Below the pieces are notes generated by a model. It worked only from the letters and a program-made list of their open reading frames with translations. It did not search any database and was not told the DNA's origin. A stretch of 64,000 bases of DNA from the NCBI GenBank assembly GCA_022592435.1, contig JABYQS010000007.1, forward strand, positions 62,001-126,000. Direction: 5' to 3'. Position numbers and translations under genes: made by a program. The DNA is from Cerioporus squamosus. Lineage: Eukaryota; Basidiomycota; Agaricomycetes; Polyporales; Polyporaceae. Shown here piece after piece: positions 10,712 through 22,877 of this stretch (position 1 is its first letter; the number at the start of each line of letters is the position of its first letter).

Positions 10712-11296
10712 AGTTGCTATGTACATATCACGTGAATCGGGACGTCGCTGTAATACTAGGCCGGTTGTATTGACTGGACGTTGGCGTGTAGATCGTCAGC
10801 CCGCGCACCAGAAGGACCGCTCCGAGGGGGACCCATGGACGACATTCACCCATGGTCCATGGAAGCCCAAACTCCGTCGTTTTCCCAGGCGACGGTACTT
10901 GGCGGAAAGCATCCTGGCCATATGCACCCATGGCCACTTGCACGTCTCGTTCGTGTGTTACCCACTGCCAATCGTCAATTTGTCGGTGAAAGATGAGCAG
11001 ACGTAAGCAGATGTCGAGGAACGTCGGAGAGCTCGACGGAACGCCCAGACTCGGAGAATCGCGAAGGAGGATCTTGGCGGAGATCTGGGCTCGATCGGTC
11101 ATATACGCATATCTAATCTCTTCCGGGCTGTAGATGCAGATAACTGAATGATAAACTGACTCTCCGTTTCCCCGTTTCCGAGTCATTACCCCGGCCCTCC
11201 CTTCCTGCCAGGTACGCAACATCTCACTTTTCTACCACCACCACTCTCCTACACCGACCCCGGCTCTGACCGCGCTTTCCCGCTCGACGCGCGAAG
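10712..11296. other. Intergenic, promoter of asparagine synthetase
   Basis: This contains the 3' region of reductase copy 3 and the ASN promoter. The segment 10830-10935 has several CCATGG palindromes, one of them in CCATGGTCCATGG. Two TGACTC motifs near the start codon are listed separately. Confidence 0.5.
11157..11185. promoter_or_regulatory. Two TGACTC motifs, candidate Gcn4/Cpc1 bZIP sites
   Basis: TGACTC is at 11157-11162 on the plus strand and GAGTCA at 11180-11185, which reads ATGACTC on the minus strand. They lie about 140 and 112 bp before the ATG of asparagine synthetase. The yeast Gcn4 and Neurospora CPC-1 consensus is TGACTCA, so both are one base short of the full site. Asparagine synthetase genes are known targets of general amino acid control, which makes a regulatory role plausible but unproven. 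Confidence 0.4.
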
Positions 11297-13641
11297 ATGT
11301 GTGGCATCGTCATCGCCCATGGTATCGACAACCCCGCCGCGGAGCGGCCCAAGCTGATTGCTTGCTCGAAGAAAATTCGCCACCGGGGACCTGATTGGTC
11401 GGGATGCTACAGCGGCAAGCAGACCATCCTCGCGCATGAGCGTCTTGCCATCGTCGGTGTTGGTGAGTGGATTCTCTCCAGTTGAGTTCGAAAAGGTGGA
11501 TTGATCCTTGGGTACGCGCAGACACCGGTGCGCAGCCGCTTGTGAGCACGGACGGAAAGATCATCCTCGCTGTGAACGGCGAGATCTACAACCACATCAA
11601 GCTGCGCTCGCAGCTCAAGCATCCGTACAAGTTCAAAACCCACTCCGACTGCGAGGTCATCATCCCCTTGGTACGCGCTCGACCATAGCGGTCTGTTATG
11701 ACTCCTGCTATGACTCGTGTGCTGACTCCGAACTGTCTGGGATCCTGTAGTACCAAGAACTCGACAAGGATCTATGCCCCCTCCTCGATGGCATGTTTTC
11801 CTTCGTCCTGCTCGACGAGTCGGTCACCCCTTCCCGCATCATCGCCGCGCGCGACCCCATCGGTATCACGACGCTGTACCAGGGCTGGCACTCCTCGCGC
11901 CCCGGCGCGACCTTCTTCGCGTCCGAGCTCAAGGCCCTCACCGACCTCTGCGACAAGATCATATCGTTCCCGCCCGGGCACGTCTACGACAGCCGAGATA
12001 ACTCCACGACGCGCTATTTCCAGCCGACATGGTGGAACGGCGACCTCGAGGGCCCGGAGGCGACCATCCCGACGAAGCCGGCGGATCTGAAATTGCTCCG
12101 CGAGTCCCTCGAGGAGGCCGTCAGGAAGCGGCTGATGTCCGAGGTGCCGTATGGTGTGCTGCTCAGCGGTGGCCTGGACAGCAGCTTGATTGCATCCATT
12201 GCGGCTCGCGAGACGGAGAAGGTCGCTCTGAGGCAGGCCGAGGCAAGGAGAAAGAAACTTCAGGAATCCAGGAGCGGCCCGCCTACCCCCGGCGAGGACG
12301 GTGTGGACGAGACCCGTACGTCTGCTCTCCCTCAGTGTCCGTCTGCCTGCCTGTCCGGGTTGACAACTAACATGGAACGCACTGGCAGAGACGATCACGG
12401 CCTGGCCACAGCTGCACTCCTTCTCCATCGGTCTCGAGAACTCGCCCGACCTCTTGGCGGCACGAAAAGCGGCACACTTCCTTGGAACTGTGCATCACGA
12501 GTACACCTTCACTGTCCAGGAGGGTCTTGACGCCATTCCCGATGTCATCTACCACCTTGAGACATACGATGTCACGACCGTCCGCGCAAGTACGCCCATG
12601 TACCTGCTCAGCCGGAAGATCAAGGCCATGGGTGTGAAGATGGTCCTCAGCGGAGAGGGCAGTGACGAAATCTTTGGAGGTATGCGTACTCTTCCGGAGT
12701 AGGAGGCAAAGCTAACGGATTCTCAGGCTACCTATACTTCCACGCCGCTCCGGATCCGAAGTCGTTCCACCAGGAGTGCGTGAGGCGGGTCAAGAACCTC
12801 CATACCTCGGATTGTCTGCGCGCCAACAAGTGAGTCATGCGTGGTCAAGACACCTCAACCAGTATCTCATCTACCGTGCGCAGGTCGACGATGGCCTGGG
12901 GTCTCGAGGCTCGTGTTCCCTTCTTGGACAAGGCCTTCCTCGAGGTCGCTATGGACATCGATCCTAAAGAGAAGATGTTTAGCAAGGGCACAAGCCAGGA
13001 GGTCGACGAGGATGGCTGCCCCAAGATGGAGAAGTACATCCTGCGCAAAGCGTTTGACTGCTCGCCGGACGGCAAGGTACGACTTTCCCTCTGGACCCTT
13101 TCGCGTCTTTGCCTCTACACTCACATGACCGTCTACCCAGCCTTATCTCCCTCGGTCTATCCTCTGGCGGCAGAAGGAGCAATTCTCCGACGGTGTGGGA
13201 TACTCGTGGATTGATGGGTAAGCGTCTCTATCTCGGGACACCTTCCTCGTTCACCAACTCACCTGGCTCTCCCAGTATCAAGGACCACGCCGCGTCCGTC
13301 GTGTCTGATGAAGCCTTCGAGAAGCGGTCAGAACGCTGGCCAGAGGGTACGCCTGACACGAAGGAAGCCTACTTCATCCGCGATGTCTTCGACAGTGCGT
13401 CACGCCTACCTTTCTGTCACCACTTCCTCATCTGACTGTTGGTTGCAGGTCTCTTCCCGCCCGCTGCGGCCGCGACTGCTGTCAGGTACGTTCTCGTGAC
13501 CGCGTTCCAGAGCGCAAACAACATGCTCAAACGGCGTGGTATTGTTCCAGATGGATACCCCGTGGCGACTGGGGGTGCTCGTCGGACCCGAGCGGCCGGA
13601 GTGTCAGCATACACAACGCGGCGTACGAGACGACGAGCTAG
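11297..13641 (+). CDS. ASN1: Asparagine synthetase (glutamine-hydrolysing)
   Basis: The enzyme makes asparagine from aspartate, glutamine and ATP in the cytosol. The N-terminal class II glutaminase domain begins [13 protein letters not shown], with the nucleophile Cys directly after Met, then [24 protein letters not shown] and [10 protein letters not shown]. The synthetase domain holds the ATP-pyrophosphatase loop [19 protein letters not shown], then [50 protein letters not shown] and [11 protein letters not shown]. About ten introns are removed. The last exon joins [20 protein letters not shown] and ends AYETTS. The stop is at 13639-13641. A short charged linker ([20 protein letters not shown]) separates SGGLDSS from HSFSIG, as is common in fungal forms. 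Frame and key residues are intact; assignment is very firm. Confidence 0.96.
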
Positions 13642-14177
13642 CGTGCGAGCGACAGAGGAAGTGTTGAAAAATGTAACAGTGCTACATGGTAAATCTAGAC
13701 CGTATTATAATCGGACAAACGGGAGGGCAAGGAGCGTGTTGTGTGACCAGTCCATAAGAGGCGGTGCGGGGTACCAGTGCCTAGTGCCAGAACGGGGCAT
13801 ATATGTGCGCATCTTGAATAGAGAGAGAGAGGACGGAATCTGCATGCAACTGTCGGACGAGGGAGGAATGGAGTAAGATGGACAGCACAACGAGAGTGAG
13901 CGCGGAGACGGACGGACAGACGATAATTAGCGGAAATGCATGCCTGATAAAAGAGAATAAGGAGTGATACGGTATCGTCAACTATGGGTACTCAGTGACA
14001 AATGACAATGGACAATGAGACGAGAACGAGGATGTAACAGCATATCAGCACGACAGGAAAACGTGCGCGATCATAGAGATGGAACAGAGTTGGTCGTGAA
14101 ATATTCCGTGAAGCATCAAAGAAGGCGTGAAAGTACATGAACAAGGCGGCGGGGAATACGTGGTGCCATAGCATACT
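13642..14177. other. Convergent 3' regions
   Basis: Two genes converge here, so this holds both 3' UTRs and terminators. I see AG-rich and AT-richer sequence but no coding frame. Confidence 0.5.
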
Positions 14178-17100
14178 CTATGGAATCAAGCGGTTGAGGG
14201 AGGGATCCTGGTTAACCATGTTGCGGATGAAGCCAACGCCGGAGTCCTCTGACGGTGCCGGCGAGGCGAGGGTCTTAGTGTTGGGGGTCGTCGTCACGCG
14301 CGTCGCCGCACTTGTCTGGGATATGTTACGGGGGCGTTTCGGAACCGGAGTCGCGGCGGCGGCGGCGGATCGTGTGCTGCTATCCCATGTTGGCCTGTCC
14401 CGAGTAATAGTGACCTTAACGGAATGTCCCTCATCGGAGTGCGGCGTAACCTTGCGGTTCGTCGGTGTCGCTGCGGTCCTCCGACTCGCTGGCCGAGGCG
14501 GGTGAGGCACTTCTGTCGAGACAAGTCGAGTGCCGAACTTCGCGTTCGCGGACGACTCCCGCGCGTAGGCGGTCGTCGGGGTGGCTGTGCGACGTGCGCC
14601 GCTGGAGGGAGGCACCTTAGGCTTGACGACAGGCTTCTGGAGCGTGACCTTGTCAGCACCCCAATAAGAGAAGCTCATCTTGCTCTTGCGATCTGAGTCA
14701 TCCGACTCCACCGCCTGGTCCTCTTCGTCGTCGGGCATGGGCACGATGCGGGGCTGGACGCCGGAATGAACCTGCTGCCGCAGCTTGACCGTTCTGGAGA
14801 CATGATAGTCAGTATATTGTAGTGCGACATGAGGGTGATTGACTGACTCCTCCATAGAGATGACTCCTTCCCGAGGTTGAACAACATCACCAATGCTCCA
14901 AGTCTCGATCTGCAGCGATACGATATACTTCAGACTATGTCCCGAGGCGTGATGGGTGGTTAACTGACCTTGATGAACTTGTACAAGTTCCGAGGCTTGG
15001 TGTGTAAACCCCGCCGCCCGGTGGTAGCATACTTCGCCTTCCCTTGGAGCTCGGGAAGAGAGTTGGTCCGCGAATTCGCACCTCCTGCTCCCAGAGGCAA
15101 CGACGTAGTCCCTGTCCGCTGACATCGCAGGACGACGTCATTGAACACGACCAACCACACGTCCTTCTTGCCGCCGACGCCGTTGCTGTTCGACTGCAAC
15201 ACATCGCTCAACCGCTTGAACGAACTCTTGCCCTTGACGTTCTTCGGATTTTGTGATGCAAGTGGGGGAGAGGATTTGTGCGCCGTCGGGTCCGTCAGCG
15301 GGTTGACACCAACTACTGGCCGCTCCTCGACGAGTACTCGAGAGGGTTTTGGGACCATGAGCTGCTTGACCTTGTCGAGACCCTCAATGCGCGCGAACAC
15401 ATCACGCGTCTTGTCGCGCTCCTCCTTCTGGATCTTCTCGTCCTCGATGCTCCGCACGATCGTCTCAACCTCCGCAACCATCTGGAGTGTACTTTCGTAC
15501 TCGAATGTACTCGGGTCGGTGTGGTAGAGGAGATTCTGGAAGAGGAGGGGGTACTTGAGCAGTCGTTGAAAGGGTTTCGAAAGCGAGATCGCGAAGCCAG
15601 TTTCGCCCTTCTCCGATGCGATGACCTCGAGCTTTTGAAGATACTGGCAGACTTTCATCCACTGGTCCGCGTCCTGCTTCTTCGGCTTCTTGCTTGCAGC
15701 TGCTAGCGAGAGTGCGTTGTCTACCTGTTCCAACGCGCGCTCGAGATGCAAGACGTATGTGGCATAGCAGTGCAAAATATGGGACTACGTGCTAGTGAGT
15801 ATCCGCGCAGCTGACCCGAATTGACGTGCACTTACATTCGACACGAATACATCTGCCAACGACCGGACCAGCGGGTATTGATCCTCGTATCTCTTCCGCA
15901 AGCCTTCACTGAGACGGATGTGACCCTCGAGGATACCACCCTCAATGACTTCGAGGCATTTCCGAAGGTCTTCAGGCAAGTGTGCGGGAGGAACAGCTCC
16001 TGGAATGATCGTATCTGGACCCGTCGTGCTCTTCTTGAACTTCCGCAGCACACGACTCGTGCCAGTGCCATTCGTCTTCATAGAAGGTGGAGACTGCTCG
16101 TAATCGCGATCCCGGTCGCCCATGAATGACTGTCGCCCTAGCGAGTGCGTCGAGGAATTCAACAGGTTACGAGGTGGAGGAGGTAGCGACTGGTGCGAGC
16201 GTGAAGGGAAGGGCAAGGTGGTTCCAAATTTGCCTGTTCCTGACCTTGCCGCAGTTGTGCCGTAAGGTGACCGCGGGTGGTTGTGCTTAGCTGCCAGGGA
16301 CATGGTTACAGTCTTCTGTCGTGAAGAGTGGAAAGCGGCACCCATGCGGTCGTCGGCCTCTTCCTCCTCCGCCGAGTTCATGGATTCGCCATCAATGTTT
16401 GGATGGTTGTCCTCTTTTCGAGGCGAGTCCTTGCTCATGGGCTGAGGAGAGTCGGAGCGCTCACCCGTTGGGGATTGGAGGAAACGGGCGGCTATGGGAA
16501 GATGTTCGATAGATTCCCGAGGGGTGTCAGAACGGTTGTAATCGTCGTATATGCCCAAGGGTGTTGGTGACGAGACGGGTGAGGCGATGTATGGGTGTAG
16601 CAGGGGCTCAATGAAAGTCTCCTTCATCTTGAGCAGCTCGGATACGTATCTGCAGGACGTTCACAACAAGAACCAAGACGCGTATAAGAATGGTACGCAC
16701 CGTTCTTCGCTAGCCACAATCTCCCACAAGACCTCTTGTCGTGTGCGTTCCCGCTGACCGAGATTGGACACAAGATCCTCCTCCGCAACTTCACTCCATG
16801 ACTGCGCTGCGAGAATGCGGCTGCTCGCGTTGCTCATTTGAGAGTAAGGAGTTCCAGAACGTAACGACTGGTGAAGGGATGCCTCGTAGTTCTTCGCAGG
16901 ATACGGGGAGGTAGCTGTCCGCGTAGAAGCAGCCTTGTTGGATTTCAGCGTGGAGGCAACGTCTGTCCGGGACGACGCAGCAGTAGAGGTGGATCCACGC
17001 GTATCCTTGCCATGGGCAGCGTGGAAACGCGACACGGTTGACTTTGCCGCGGCATTTGTAGGTGTGGGGGTATTCGCGTCAGGAAGGGCGCGGTCTTGGA

Positions 17101-17563
17101 GAGGCCCTGGGGTTGGAGGAGGAGATAAGAACGCAACCTTCTTCTGCGCGTCCGCGCCCGTCGTTCCGTTCGCGGTCTTGCGCGAGCTGCGGCCCGTTGA
17201 GTCGGTCGAACCCTCTGCGCGCGAGGACTGTTTCGGACCTGGTGCGGGCTCAGACTCTGCCGGAAGGTTCTCCTTGGTCTCGGTGGCAGGCAGGGATGGA
17301 TTGGCGGCGATCGGCGTAGTGGTGACGGAGGATTCGGTGGAGGAAGACGACGGCTCGCCGATGGGCGGAAGGGGACGAACTGACAATTCTGGGAGGGGCT
17401 TGAACGAATTTATGGAGTTGGGAGTCGACGCCGCGTGTTGCTGTGGAGGCCAGTCAGGGAGGGGAGGGAGTTGGGGTATCTTTTCCTTCGGAGCGTCCTT
17501 CTCTCTGTCTTTCTCCTTGCTGCCCGCGAGGCCGCGGTTCAGACGGGTGAGGAAAGCCTTCAT
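14178..17563 (-). CDS. Rho guanine nucleotide exchange factor (DH-PH)
   Basis: This is a Dbl-family exchange factor that should activate a Rho/Cdc42-type GTPase at the cell cortex. The start ATG at 17563 opens MKAFLTRLNRGLAGSKEKDR and is followed by a long Ser/Pro/Thr-rich disordered region. The DH domain begins RTRQEVLWEIVASEERYVSE with LLKMKETFIEPLLHPYI. After about 200 low-complexity residues (16627 back to about 16020) it resumes with HLPEDLRKCLEVIEGGILE, CYATYVLHLERALEQ and the conserved helix SLSKPFQRLLKYPLLFQNLL. A PH-like segment follows (KDVWLVVFNDVVLRCQRTG). The tail is basic and disordered, ending NRLIP at 14178. I see no CH, BAR or CNH domain, so the specific yeast orthologue is not clear. 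The upstream in-frame Met codons near 17830 overlap the divergent neighbour and are unlikely starts. Confidence 0.85.
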
Positions 17564-17801
17564 GGGCTGATGTACAACAGCGTGCCTCGCTGTCGAGGCA
17601 GCTTGACGGAGGAAGCGTCGGCAGAGGCTGCGGGATGGGAGGAGGAGCGTGGAGACGGCGCGCGCTGCCTGCGCCGGTGCAGTTGCGACAAGCACCGTGA
17701 CATGCGGCCGTGACAACGTGACACTGTGTGACCGACGTCCCAGTACTTGGCGCTCCTCCGCCTCGACGTTGCCTCGTGTTTCCGGCCTGCTTCGTCCCAC
17801 C

Positions 17802-18698
17802 ATGTCTCTCCGCCCGGCGCACGAAACAAAGCACATCTCTCTCCTCGACTATCCGTTCAGAGATCATATCTTTCATCTCGCGCAACGCGACAATGGCGCG
17901 ACAAATGGCACCGGCCTGTGGCTCGGCGCGCAGTGTCTATCCCTCTATCTCGCCGACCTCCTCAAGAACAAATCACCATCTTCCGGCTTGTCTGCCGATG
18001 CGAACCGCCCAAGAGTCATCGAGCTAGGAAGCGGCATAGGTCTCTCCGCGTGCGTCTTGATCGCCGTCTCCTGTTGATCAACGACCTACACCGCCGTTGC
18101 TTTCTTTTCTGCGCGATTGTTCTGCAGGCTCGCACTGGCATCTATGGGCTGGGACGTGATTGCAACCGACCTGCAAGATGTCATCTCTGCCGTACTCTCA
18201 AGCAATATAGCCCGCAACCGTGCGCAGCTCCCTCCCAGCTCCGGCGGCATAGAAGTCCGAGTACTCGACTGGACTGTACCGCCTGACCTCTGGGTGTGGG
18301 ATGATCCCAGTTCGATCGCCTCGAACTGCGTTGAGAAACACTCACTCGCGGTCCACCAGCATCCCATCCTAGCACCTCCGTTCGATCTCATTATCTCATC
18401 CGATACCCTCTATTCCGCGGCCTTGGTCACACCGCTTCTACGCGCTCTTCACGAACTCTGCAAAGTTGCCATTGCGTCCTCAACAGAAGCTCGATCTCCG
18501 CCAATATATCTCTGTGTAGAGCGTAGGGACCCGGGTCTGATGGACCTTGCCCTCTCCGAAGCGCGAGACAGTTGGAAGTTCAAGGTGGAACGAGTCCCTC
18601 ACAAGCGGCTGGCGAGAGCTATGGAGAAGGGCGGAGCTCGGTGGGAGAAGGGCGAGTGGGACGACGTAGAAATATGGAAGCTAAGCCTTCATACATAG
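17802..18698 (+). CDS. METTL21-like protein-lysine methyltransferase
   Basis: This is a seven-beta-strand SAM-dependent methyltransferase of the METTL21/EFM group, whose members methylate lysines on elongation factors and chaperones. It starts MSLRPAHETKHISLLDYPFR. Motif I is VIELGSGIGLSALALASMGW, spanning the only intron (GT at about 18052, AG at about 18128), and post-I is DVIATDLQDVI. The family's DxxY-type substrate motif appears in FDLIISSDTLYSAALV. The C-terminus is EIWKLSLHT. It is divergent from the Rho exchange factor with 238 bp between start codons, which suggests a shared promoter. The substrate is unknown; EFM6/EFM7-like activity on a translation factor is only a family-based guess. 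Confidence 0.8.
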
Positions 18699-19058
18699 AA
18701 GAGAGGGTGGTCGGGGAGGGTATATAGATGGTAGTGTTGGGTGGTTTCAGTAGTACAGGTATAGTGTCAATGTCAGAGTCATTACCGTGGTGGTATCGTT
18801 CGTCGTAATGGTCCATCACCTTCCCCTGTTCGTTCCAACTCGGGAGCAGCTGCATCCTTGGCACCGCGGGTGCAAGGTAAGCAGGCATGGATAAGGAAAC
18901 GAGCCGTTCCATTCAACAGTGGCGGCCATCGCGAGCCCGCTTCCACGGACGCTGACAGCAGAGGCGGCTTCTGTGTGGTAAGACGAATGGGTCGCTATCA
19001 TCTAGAAGAGGTACACGGTCAGGAATGATAGGCCGACGATGTGCGCGCGCTGCAATAC
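18699..19058. other. Convergent 3' regions
   Basis: The 3' ends of the methyltransferase (plus) and the EF-hand-like gene (minus) meet here. A 61-residue minus-strand frame at 18816-19001 has no recognisable features. It would not join the EF-hand gene in frame, since splicing into it gives an immediate stop. Confidence 0.4.
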
Positions 19059-19759
19059 TCACGAGCTTACTGGAGTTGAACGGGGATCGGTATCGGCATC
19101 TTCCCGCCGCGTTGCTACCAAGCGAAGCGTTCTATCGAAACCGTGCGCAGACTGTAGGGAAGAGAGTAAGAACAGGCAATGGGTCGTAACGTCGAAACTC
19201 ACGAGATCCCTCCATGTCTCTTCTTCGTCGTTCTCAGTTTGCAACTGATAAACTTGCATGAACCCTTTAAATCTATAATGTAACATTGAGTAAGGTATGC
19301 GAGCGCAGAGAATGACTGTTCTCCGACTGACGTTAACCCCCCATCGTCCGTGACATCCATGAACTCTAGTAGTTCTTCCTTTGTATCGTCATCGAAAGGC
19401 GCGCCATTCGTATCTCTTGCCCACGCATCGAGACCTTCTTGAGAGAGATATGCGCCCTCTGGTGGCTCTAGAAGAGCCTCGTTCTTGTGCGCAGGGGTTG
19501 GTCTCGGAGTGCAGTACTTTGCAAAGATATGCTTCAAGCACGTCTCTAGCTACACGTCCATATTGAACCCATCGAGCTCGACCAGACACCAAGAAGGTTC
19601 GCTCACCTGTTCGGAAATGGCCCCGTCATCGTCCAGCAATTGCACGCCCGCCTCTGGTGCATTTCTCCTTCCCTGCCTTGAGCCCGGTTCAGGCGTCTCG
19701 GGGCGTGGAGACTGGGTCCCGGCGCGAAGCTCCTCGATATCGCGGTGCAATTTGGACAT
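19059..19759 (-). CDS. Conserved EF-hand-like protein, function unknown
   Basis: I do not recognise a named gene. The start ATG at 19759 opens MSKLHRDIEELRAGTQSPRP. After a charged N-terminus and a splice comes LETCLKHIFAKYCTPRPTPA, then YLSQEGLDAWARDTNGAPFD, then EELLEFMDVTDDGGLTFKGF, then MQVYQLQTENDEEETWRDL. The DVTDDGGLTFKG segment has the pattern of an EF-hand loop (Asp at 1, Thr at 3, Asp at 5, Gly at 6, Leu at 8), but position 12 is Gly instead of Glu, so calcium binding is doubtful. The final exon gives FDRTLRLVATRREDADTD and ends PVSS; both reading through and splicing the last candidate intron give the same ending. It is divergent from PRP28 with 257 bp between starts. A small regulatory or scaffold protein is likely. 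Confidence 0.65.
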
Positions 19760-20016
19760 CGGACTGGGTCAGTGGCGCGTGCAGCACTCGGAGTGTTGCG
19801 AGCAAGAACGGATATCGTGGAGACGATGGCGACAACCCAAGGCAGATCTAGAGTGCGTGCAAGTTCAGTGGCAAAAGAATAAACGAACGACGTATATCCC
19901 AATCAGGCAGGTGCTACCCACGTGGCCGTGTGGAGGGCGCGAGGCGTAACGCGGAACCGAGTCTCGAGCAGCAGGCTCTGAGTTCTTCGACCTCCACTCC
20001 ACACTTGACCACCATC

Positions 20017-22877
20017 ATGGCTGCAAGAGCCGAGCCCTTGTCAATCGAGTCTTTGCTTCAGAAGCAACGCGAGGAGAAGGAGGCGGCTGCCAAGGTATGT
20101 GCTAGACGTCTCGAAGGCAGTATTCAGTGATTGACCTTGCTTGTGTCTTGCAGCCAAAGTTCCTGACTAAGGAGCAGCGGGCACAAATCGCTATCCAGAA
20201 GCGTCAGCAGGAGTTGAAGGAGCAACGCGAGAAGGAAGAGCGCGCTAGACGAGACCGAGAGGCTCTAGAGCGGGAGGCTGAGGAACTCAGGCAGAGGGAA
20301 CGAGAGCGGGAGCGTGCCTCGAGATATGGCGGCGGCGGTAGTGGTCGCAGTGCGTTTTCTGTGCTAACTCGAGTTGCATCAAACTCACATGTGCCGTGTA
20401 GATGACGACCGGTATGGCAGAGACAGGGACAGAGACAGGGATAGTCACAGAGACAGAGACAGAGACCGCTACGACAACAGGCGCGACCGCGATAGGCGGC
20501 CTCAAGATGAACGTAGAGGTGGCTCTTACCAGGGCGTCCCTACTGGTCCTAAAGCAGACCGTGGCAATGGTAGAGCTCCCCCTACCGGCCCGTCTTCTGG
20601 TGGCCCTCCATCCTCTTCCATGCCTCCTCCCCCTCCTCCCGGCGCCAGTGGCTCGACTCGCACAACCGAGAGCTCTGAAGAGTACGTCCCGCCTATGACT
20701 CACGACGAGCTGGAGTCAGTACGCTCGCGCTACCTCGGCGTGGACAAGAAGAAGCGGAAGATTCGCAAGATGAACGACCGCAAGTTCGTGTTCGACTGGG
20801 ACGAGCAGGACGACACCTACAGCGCTGACACCCCAGCAGCTATTGGCAGTCAGCGGCAGGGCGCACAGGTCGGCTTCGGACGTGGACATATCGCTGGAAT
20901 GGACGACGCCGGAGGTGCCGTTGTCCCTGGCCGGCCGAGTGATGGCATGGTGTTGGCGGATCCGTTCGAGAAGAGGAAGGCTCTCAGAGCCGGTCTCGAT
21001 GAGAGGCATTGGTCGGAGAAGAAGCTTGAGGAGATGCGGGAACGAGATTGGCGTATATTCCGCGAAGACTTCAGCATTGCCGCAAGAGGTGCGTCTAGAC
21101 CTGCAGCCATCCTACGGTGCGTTTTGGTGCTGACTTAGCTGTCGACAGGTGGGCAAATCCCACACCCTCTGCGGTCATGGCGAGAGTCTTCAATCCCGCT
21201 GGAGATCCTCGATGTCATTGACAAGATCGGATACAAGGAGCCTTCGCCTATCCAACGACAAGCGATCCCGATCGGTCTGCAGAACAGGGACATCATTGGT
21301 ATTGCGGAGACTGGTACGTGTTCTGGAGCGGGTGTCTCGCGAATCTAACAGCTAACATGTACGTAGGTTCCGGTAAGACGGCTGCCTTCGTGATTCCGAT
21401 GTTAGCATTCATCTCGAAGCTCCCGCCCTTCAACGACGACAACAGACATCTCGGTCCATATGCACTTATCCTTGCACCTACTCGTGAATTGGCGCAACAG
21501 ATCGAGTCGGAGACGAAGAAATTCGCAACACAGCTAGGGTTTACCTGTGTCTCTATTGTCGGAGGTGTACGTATCTCTCGCTCTACGGGTTTCGTCCTGC
21601 TCGCTGATCGTGTTCTGTTTCATAGCGTGCTGTAGAAGAGCAGCAGTTTAACCTAAGGGCTGGTGCGGAAATCATCATCGCAACGCCCGGTCGTCTCAAG
21701 GACGTCATCGAGCGGCACGTCATCGTCCTCTCCCAATGTCGCTACATTGTCATGGACGAAGCCGACCGGATGGTGAACTTAGGTTTCGAGGTCGACCTTA
21801 CGTTCATCCTGGACAAACTGCCTTCCGACATGATGGAAGGTGAGGACCAGGGTGAACAGATGGACGTCGACGGCGAGACAATGGTCAAGAAGGGACGGAC
21901 CCGTGTTACGACTCTTTTCTCTGCTACCATGCCCCCTCCTGTCGAGCGGTTGGCGAAGAAGTACCTCAAGAAGCCCGCCATCATCACGATTGGTGAGGCT
22001 GGTCGTGCAGTCGACACTGTCGAACAGAGAGTGGAGTTCGTCAACGGAGACGAGAAGAAGAAGTACGTACCCATCCATATCCGCTGTGCGAGAGTGCTGA
22101 TGGGAACGACACAGGCAACGGATGTTGGAGATTTTCAGCAGCGGGCAATTCTCCCCGCCCATTATTGTCTTCGTCAACCAGAAGAAGACTGCCGACATGG
22201 TCGCCAAGGATCTGCAAAGAGCAGGCGTACGTACCGGCATTGCTGCTGTAAAGGTCTACGCTCATGCCGCCCTACCAGTGGAACGCTGCGACCCTGCACT
22301 CTGGCAAGAACCAAGAGCAGCGAGAGGCAGCCTTGCAATCCCTCCGGACTGGCGATTGCGACATTCTCGTGGCCACAGATCTTGCCGGACGTGGTATCGA
22401 TGTGCAGGATGTCAGTCTCGTCATCAACTACCAGATGGCAAATACCATCGAGGCCTATGTTCACCGTATCGGTACGTACCTGACACCGCTACCGGTGTTC
22501 TGTTGATAGCTGACGCGTACCACCTGACCAGGTCGTACTGGTCGTGCCGGCAAACAAGGAACCGCGATCACGTTCCTCACAAACGACGACGAAGAAGTCA
22601 TGTACGTATTTGCGTTCTATCGCGTCCGTCGCATCTGTCATCACGTACCTATGCTGACCGGCTTACTTCCTGTGCAGGTACGATCTCAAGCAAGGCACGC
22701 ACCCTTTCTCGGACGTTCCCTCGAGATATGGCCGGCTGAGCACCGTCTTTTCCTTTTGCAGAGATCTCCAAGAGCCCGGTGTCCAAGGTGCCTGTAGAGT
22801 TGGCGAGGCACGAGGCTGCCCAGCACAAGGTCTCACGAGAGATGAAGAGGAAGAGAGATGCCGACGACCAGGGTTGA
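20017..22877 (+). CDS. PRP28: Pre-mRNA splicing DEAD-box helicase PRP28
   Basis: Prp28 (human DDX23) is the U5 snRNP helicase that exchanges U1 for U6 at the 5' splice site. The protein starts [20 protein letters not shown] and has a charged Arg/Glu/Asp-rich N-terminus (RDRDRDRD tracts, RS-like). It contains the typical [20 protein letters not shown] and [19 protein letters not shown] segment, then [20 protein letters not shown]. Helicase motifs in order: Q motif [17 protein letters not shown], motif I AETGSGKT, Ia PTRELAQQ, Ib TPGRLKD, II DEAD ([13 protein letters not shown]), [52 protein letters not shown]. It ends [10 protein letters not shown]. About ten introns are present and all motifs are intact. 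Confidence 0.96.

Noticed and set aside
14178..17563. Assigning the Rho exchange factor to CDC24
   Set aside because: No N-terminal CH-like domain and no C-terminal PB1 domain are visible, so the specific orthologue cannot be claimed.
18816..19001. Extra C-terminal exon of the EF-hand-like gene
   Set aside because: Splicing into this segment from the available donor gives an immediate stop in frame, so it cannot extend the protein.
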